From positions 806,001 to 870,000 of the forward strand of contig JAXRKN010000025.1 of the NCBI GenBank assembly GCA_038502055.1: DNA of 64,000 nucleotides. The letters are read 5' to 3'. The notes under the pieces are model-generated. The model was not told the DNA's origin and ran no database searches. It saw only the letters and a program-made list of their open reading frames with translations. A program made the translations under genes and the position numbers. Below are positions 59,454 to 64,000 of this stretch, piece after piece. The stretch comes from Tanytarsus gracilentus (taxonomy: Eukaryota; Arthropoda; Insecta; Diptera; Chironomidae). Each line of letters begins with the position of its first letter. The first letter of the stretch is position 1.

Positions 59454-59855
59454 TCACTTATTTTTTACCTTTTGAAACAGCGTTGGATTCACCCAGGTCT
59501 CGTCAGTTGTCTCACCAGTGCTTTCGTCTCGTTTCGTCATCTTTTTGGTCTCGTCTTCTTCGTCACCATGGCCATCTCCAAGAATTTGTTTTGTTGCTTT
59601 GGTTTCATCGCCAGTTGAGTCAGTACTGCTGCCGCGATCCCCATACATTGCTTTAGTTTCAACGCCATGGATTGCCTTTTCAAAACTATCGCCAGTTGAG
59701 TCAGTACTGTCAAAGCTGCAGCAATTATGGATTCTATTCTGCAGCAATTGAGTCTTTTTAATTTTGCCGAATGAGTTGCAACCATGTGCCTTTTTATACG
59801 CTTCGTATTTTTCGTCGTCGTCGTTAACAATTTGCTTTCGCAAGCATCCACCCAT
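59454..59855 (-). CDS. Candidate N-acylated small acidic protein (MGGC start)
   Basis: An open frame of 133 codons on the minus strand. It starts MGGCLRKQ, which fits N-myristoylation at Gly2 with possible palmitoylation at Cys4, so the product may sit on the inner face of a membrane. The body has a repeated STDSTGDE-type segment and a Lys/Asp/Glu-rich end, low complexity overall. The bases before the ATG read TTTCTAG, a good acceptor, so an upstream non-coding exon is likely. Near the end, CAAAAG|GTAAAA is a possible donor, so the last four codons may be intronic. I recognise no family. Composition differs from the chance frames around it, but this could still be a spurious ORF. Confidence 0.45.
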   Translation of the reverse strand: MGGCLRKQIVNDDDEKYEAYKKAHGCNSFGKIKKTQLLQNRIHNCCSFDSTDSTGDSFEKAIHGVETKAMYGDRGSSTDSTGDETKATKQILGDGHGDEEDETKKMTKRDESTGETTDETWVNPTLFQKVKNK

Positions 59856-60148
59856 CTAGAAAATAATTAAAACAATAATTAACCAAAGATTCAAAAAAAT
59901 TTCAATGTTGAAAATTTGATTGGATTTTTACGATCCAAAAATTTAAAATTTTGGATTTTTTCGATGCTGATGGAGTTACTTACTTTTATAATATTTGAGT
60001 TTAATCCGAATTCAATTTACTGATTTTAAATGAATATTTTAATCTTTCTTTGGTGAGATTGCGTTTTTTTGCTTTCGCGTTTTCTCTAAGATTGCTTTGA
60101 TCGAAATTTTTTTTTTCTCTTATAAATTTTTTAGTATCAGAAAATGTT

Positions 60149-60346
60149 TCAGCCGGACATGCATAAGTCCTTTGGTCTGATAGCTAATTTGTAAATAATT
60201 ACTTTATTTTTTAGATAAAGTTTTGATCTTCGTGCGATTAGCGGATAGAGAGTTTGAACCGCAACATTGGCCCTTTCAATCACATATTCAATGTGCTTTT
60301 TGAATGTCATCTCCAGTATGAATCCGAGATATCTAAATGACTCATC
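60149..60346 (-). pseudogene. Decayed jockey-type reverse transcriptase fragment
   Basis: The minus strand reads DESFRYLGFILEMTFKKHIE, then ERANVAVQTLYPLIARRSKL, then LKNKVIIYKLAIRP, and then loses similarity and stops at 60149. The series 'YLG..L...' , 'ARRSKL.LKNK..IYK..IRP' is the conserved C-terminal part of non-LTR (jockey-clade) reverse transcriptases. The stretch upstream (60350-60410) keeps faint similarity in another frame, so a frameshift lies near 60350. It is a dead remnant; no catalytic motif is present in the fragment. Confidence 0.75.
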
Positions 60347-60419
60347 GAGATTTGATTTTTTTCTCTCGCGCTAAATTAAAATCTGTGAAAAAAACATAAT
60401 GTGGGTTTAAGCTAATATT

Positions 60420-63400
60420 CGGATAAAATATTTCTCCTCAATTCAAATGAGGGTAAGTGAACTTCCTAAAAAGGGACAAATGAAAAAATCGATTCTTCAT
60501 TCTCGTTCTTCTTCTTCCTATAAATCATTTATTTGTTAATTCGATGATCATTAAGAAGAGAGCGTGAAGTAGAAATATGAAGAGTTGTCGGGAAAATATC
60601 ACAATATGAGTAATAATTGTTGAAATAACGGTTGATCTTAAAGCGTTCATAAAGAAGAACTAAAAATGAACATTTGTCATAAAGGACTGATGCATCATGT
60701 GAGTGTGTAGAAAAATAACAAAGAGCCAATAAAGTGTGGATATACTATAATGTGGAAATGAAAACAGTTTATTAATGAAGTGTATCGCAACAAAGTCTAA
60801 ACTATAATTGCAACTGTCGAGCGCATGCTGATGTACAAGAAATATTAAGCACTGCAATCTATGAGGGAATTCATGCCTATTACTTCCGGTAGCAACGATG
60901 TATGCAATAAGTCATCTATTTCGCGCTTTTGACTAATGAGATAGTGTGAGCGCCAAAGTTTAGAGATTTTACATCAAGGGGGGGATTTTAAATTTACAAC
61001 ACTTTAACTTTTTTTGAAAATCAGTAAACTTTACACAATATTTTTGCCAATAACCTTCCTCTGCCTGTCACAGCATAAAAAATAATTTCTAATTTATTGT
61101 CGGTAGCTCAAATGTCATTTCACGGTTGGTTAAATCAAATACCTAGGCAATATAGACACTGAACATTCGAACATTCTGTAAAACTTCAGCGAGTGGTATT
61201 GAAAAAAATTATACAAAAATTTAACATCTACAAATTTCATTGTTTATTTTTCCACAATTTCCTTCTACATTCATCCGCGCAAGGTTTATATTTGAGGATG
61301 GGAAAAAAGCAGTAGAGAAAAGTAGAATTGTAACCTTCAACGTCGTCGCAAATTGCAAGTTGCAAGTTCATTGCATCGTAAAAAATAATATTTATTTATA
61401 CACGCTGGACTTGCCTACACATTCTCTATCTCCCTTTCTCTATTATTGCTATATTACAGCCAGCACATTGTTGTGCAATTCTGTCTGCAATTTATAATAA
61501 TGCAAGCATTCCGTTTGGCGTGTTTGATTAAGAATCTAAAAGCACATCTGACTTCCTTTTTCAAACTTAACAAAAATGCAATGAAGAAAATATTTTTGTG
61601 ATTTTGTATGGAAATTGAAAAATCATTATGTATAGTTCATGCCATCAGTGTGTTTTTCCATGTGATGGAGCCAAAGAGATGAGGAAAACTTAATATTGAT
61701 CTGCGCAGTGTCACAGCAGAAGGAAAGTGAGGGAGTGCATTTGAGAGAGGAAAATGTCCCGAAGGACAATAACAATAAAGTGATGACGTCTCAATTCTTT
61801 TTTTTGTACCGCAGTCTACCGTCATTTCCCTTCCCCTTCTTCTTAATGAAATTATTGATGGAACTATTTTTATGTTGTCGACCCGCAATGACATTTGAAC
61901 TCAACAACAATTATTTTTGGATTCAAAAGCATGAAAGGAATTTCCTTTTTCTGCCTTTCATGCGGAAAAAATTAAGAGAACTTTCCGACATGCTTAATTG
62001 GAATAGGAAACCATCGCGTGTCTTCCATAAGAAATAATAAAAAGTAGTTAAAATTGTTGCTCAACTTAAAAATCAAGATCGAGTCAAAAAATATTACAAT
62101 GAAATTTAAAACGATACGAAAAATTTACAATTCAAATGATTATTCGAGAAAGTTATCAACTCAGTAATTTGCGAAAGGAAAAAATAATCTCTTAACTGAC
62201 TATTATGTTTTAAAATTTGTTGGTTAAGTTGTCAATTCTAAATTGATTTGCTAATTGAGTAGCTTTGGTAATTTTCTAAGGACGGCACATTTGCATGTGA
62301 TCACTTAATTCAACAGCTTGGTGCAATTAGAAAAAACTGGCAACGTTGGAATTACTTACGAAAATGTTAGGACATTTTATTAAAACAGTACTTGGAGAAT
62401 AATTTATTTTTAATATTTTTATATAATTAAAAATTAAATCTATTTTTTTTAAATTCAAATTATAATATTTTTATCCTAATACAATATCCATCCAGTGTAT
62501 GCATTTCATTCTTTCACACGCAACTCATGACGTCACAAATCTGTTTCTCTCTCTCTTTCTTTTAAATTTTTCTCTCAAAAATCTCTCTCGCTCTCTCGTC
62601 GACTAACTAGTCACAGTAATGTAATAAACATTTCAGTATTGGAGAAATCATTGAGACATTAAGACGCGAAGTTAGAGAAAAAAAAAACAATACCAAGAGA
62701 TTGAATTAGTTTGCATTAATTCCATAGGGAGTGAAGAAAAAAGTCTTTAAAGAAACTTTCTTTCTTCCAATTTGAATTAAAATCTCAATAAGGTGTGAAT
62801 CTTTACAAGAGAAAAAATTGATTTGTCTCTTGTTGAAAAAAAGGGAAAAGAAATAAGAAAAATTCTCAAATATTGTTCCATAAGAGAGAAGAAAAAATTT
62901 TCGTGTGTGGAATAAAAAGTGAAGAAGTGATTAAAAAAGAAGAAAAAAATTGAAGCTGAGCAGAGAATAGCCTAAGAAAGGAAGGATTATCTCCCTCTAG
63001 AATTGCAGCTTTGAGCGCCTAATTTAACAAAGTAAATAATTTATTCACTATTTAATTATTCCTAGACAATCAGTTTTTGCGATGAAGAATCGAATGGCGC
63101 ATTCCATAATGTGAAATGTCTAAATTACTCACACTTAGAATATCGATTTTTTTGCCACGAAATCTAATAAATCCTTGAACGGATAAAATAAGTATTTTTA
63201 GTTGTGATCTCTAAAAAGGCTACTGTTGCTCTTTTTTTACATCACACAGTTTGAGAGAGCTATTATCATATGGCAGTTTTGTTTCGGATACCTGATGAAA
63301 TCTAGCTAAAGTTCGAACACTTATGAGTCACATGAAAATAAATCTGTTGGCAGCCAAAGGTAATTAATGGATTTGAGGTGATCTCATATATCTCAACTGA

Positions 63401-64000
63401 GCTGAGGCTGTAATTTTGGTATTTAATATTTATTGATCTTGCGAGAGATATAATGTGAGTGTATGATAAATATCGCAAGGAAATTGCCATAAATGTTATT
63501 ATGAATAGAATTCATAAGGATTCTCTTTATAATGTTATTAATATGATTGGACCCCCATGAAATTGATGCAAGGGGTGAAAGTTTTCTTTATTAAAATTTA
63601 AGTTATATAAAAATCTCATTCTTTGAAAATTCTCATAAAACTTTCTAAGAAAACTTTCAAAATTCCCCATTATTAATCACCCCGTACACACTGTACGATT
63701 ATTGTCATCACTCAGTTTCCAATAAATTTTTTAACTAAAGCCAATCCTATTCAGAAAGCGCTCAAATGTGTGCCAACATAATCGTACCATTTGATCTATA
63801 AAATTATCCTCCATCTAAATAATGGGATTAGAAATTCTTATTTTGTCACCATTCGCCATAAGCTAAAATCAAATTATTGACATCCATTCGATAATTTTTT
63901 GTAAAAATCAGTTTAAAGCCGATAATGACGAAATTGAACATGGCGAATAAGAAGCGAGCGATCATGACAATGTGACATTTTCAAATCCGTTAAACATCCC
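60420..64000. other. Right-hand 3.6 kb, no supported gene
   Basis: AT-rich sequence with short open frames only (for example 61696-62037 and 61240-61497), none with a recognisable motif. A run of CT-rich words at 62536-62600, followed by GTCGACTAACTAGTCACAG and a long GA-rich stretch (62640-62960), resembles the promoter and 5' leader region of a gene starting further right. That is only a compositional impression. Confidence 0.4.

Noticed and set aside
1..64000. tRNA, rRNA and CRISPR features
   Set aside because: I looked for cloverleaf-like segments and regular short-spacer arrays and found none that held up; the regular arrays here are tandem satellites in an animal genome.

Overview
This is a window of AT-rich animal DNA, most likely from an insect and probably a dipteran. 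The evidence is one large split gene with GT-AG introns, many of them only 50-70 bases long, small TATA-driven secreted-protein genes, and dense non-autonomous transposons. I cannot name the species; a lower dipteran (midge or gnat type) is my inference.

Region 1 (about 1000-44647, plus strand) is one gene for a laminin alpha chain of the alpha-1/2 type, the orthologue of Drosophila wing blister (wb). I could chain 19 coding exons whose phases all match; they sum to 9837 nt, exactly 3279 codons including the stop. The domain order is signal peptide, LN, LE repeats, L4a, LE repeats, L4b, LE repeats, coiled coil, five LG domains. Three long introns (7.5, 9.4 and 14.2 kb) hold most of the mobile DNA. 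Intron 5 also holds a probable nested coding exon (28534-29065) for a single-pass membrane protein I do not recognise.

Region 2 (45.1-49.2 kb) is a cluster of four tiny single-exon genes for secreted peptides. One is on the minus strand and acidic (45131-45355). Three are plus-strand paralogues (46760, 48226, 48827) sharing a Gly-rich, three-cysteine core and a Lys-rich tail. Each gene has a TATA box 66-77 bases before its ATG and an AATAAA after its stop, so they look like co-expressed secretory-tissue genes. I recognise no described family, and this is the best candidate for something new here.

Region 3 (49.2-57.3 kb) is repeat-rich and has no convincing gene: a small hAT-like MITE, a fold-back element built of CTGCAGAA-type words, and a 1.7-kb tandem duplication carrying 88-89 bp satellite arrays and a micro-inversion.

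Region 4 (57.4-64 kb) holds a terminal exon of a probable JHBP/takeout-like protein (minus strand), a short exon for a candidate N-acylated protein starting MGGC (minus strand), a 93-bp truncated retroposon with a perfect 22-bp target duplication, a degraded reverse-transcriptase fragment, and about 3.6 kb with nothing I can identify.

Mobile elements: at least five copies plus two fragments of a hairpin-ended, Helitron/HINE-like family; two 1.4-1.6 kb terminal-inverted-repeat elements with TA target duplications; two hAT-like MITEs with perfect 8-bp duplications; two truncated copies of one non-LTR family; and two fold-back elements.
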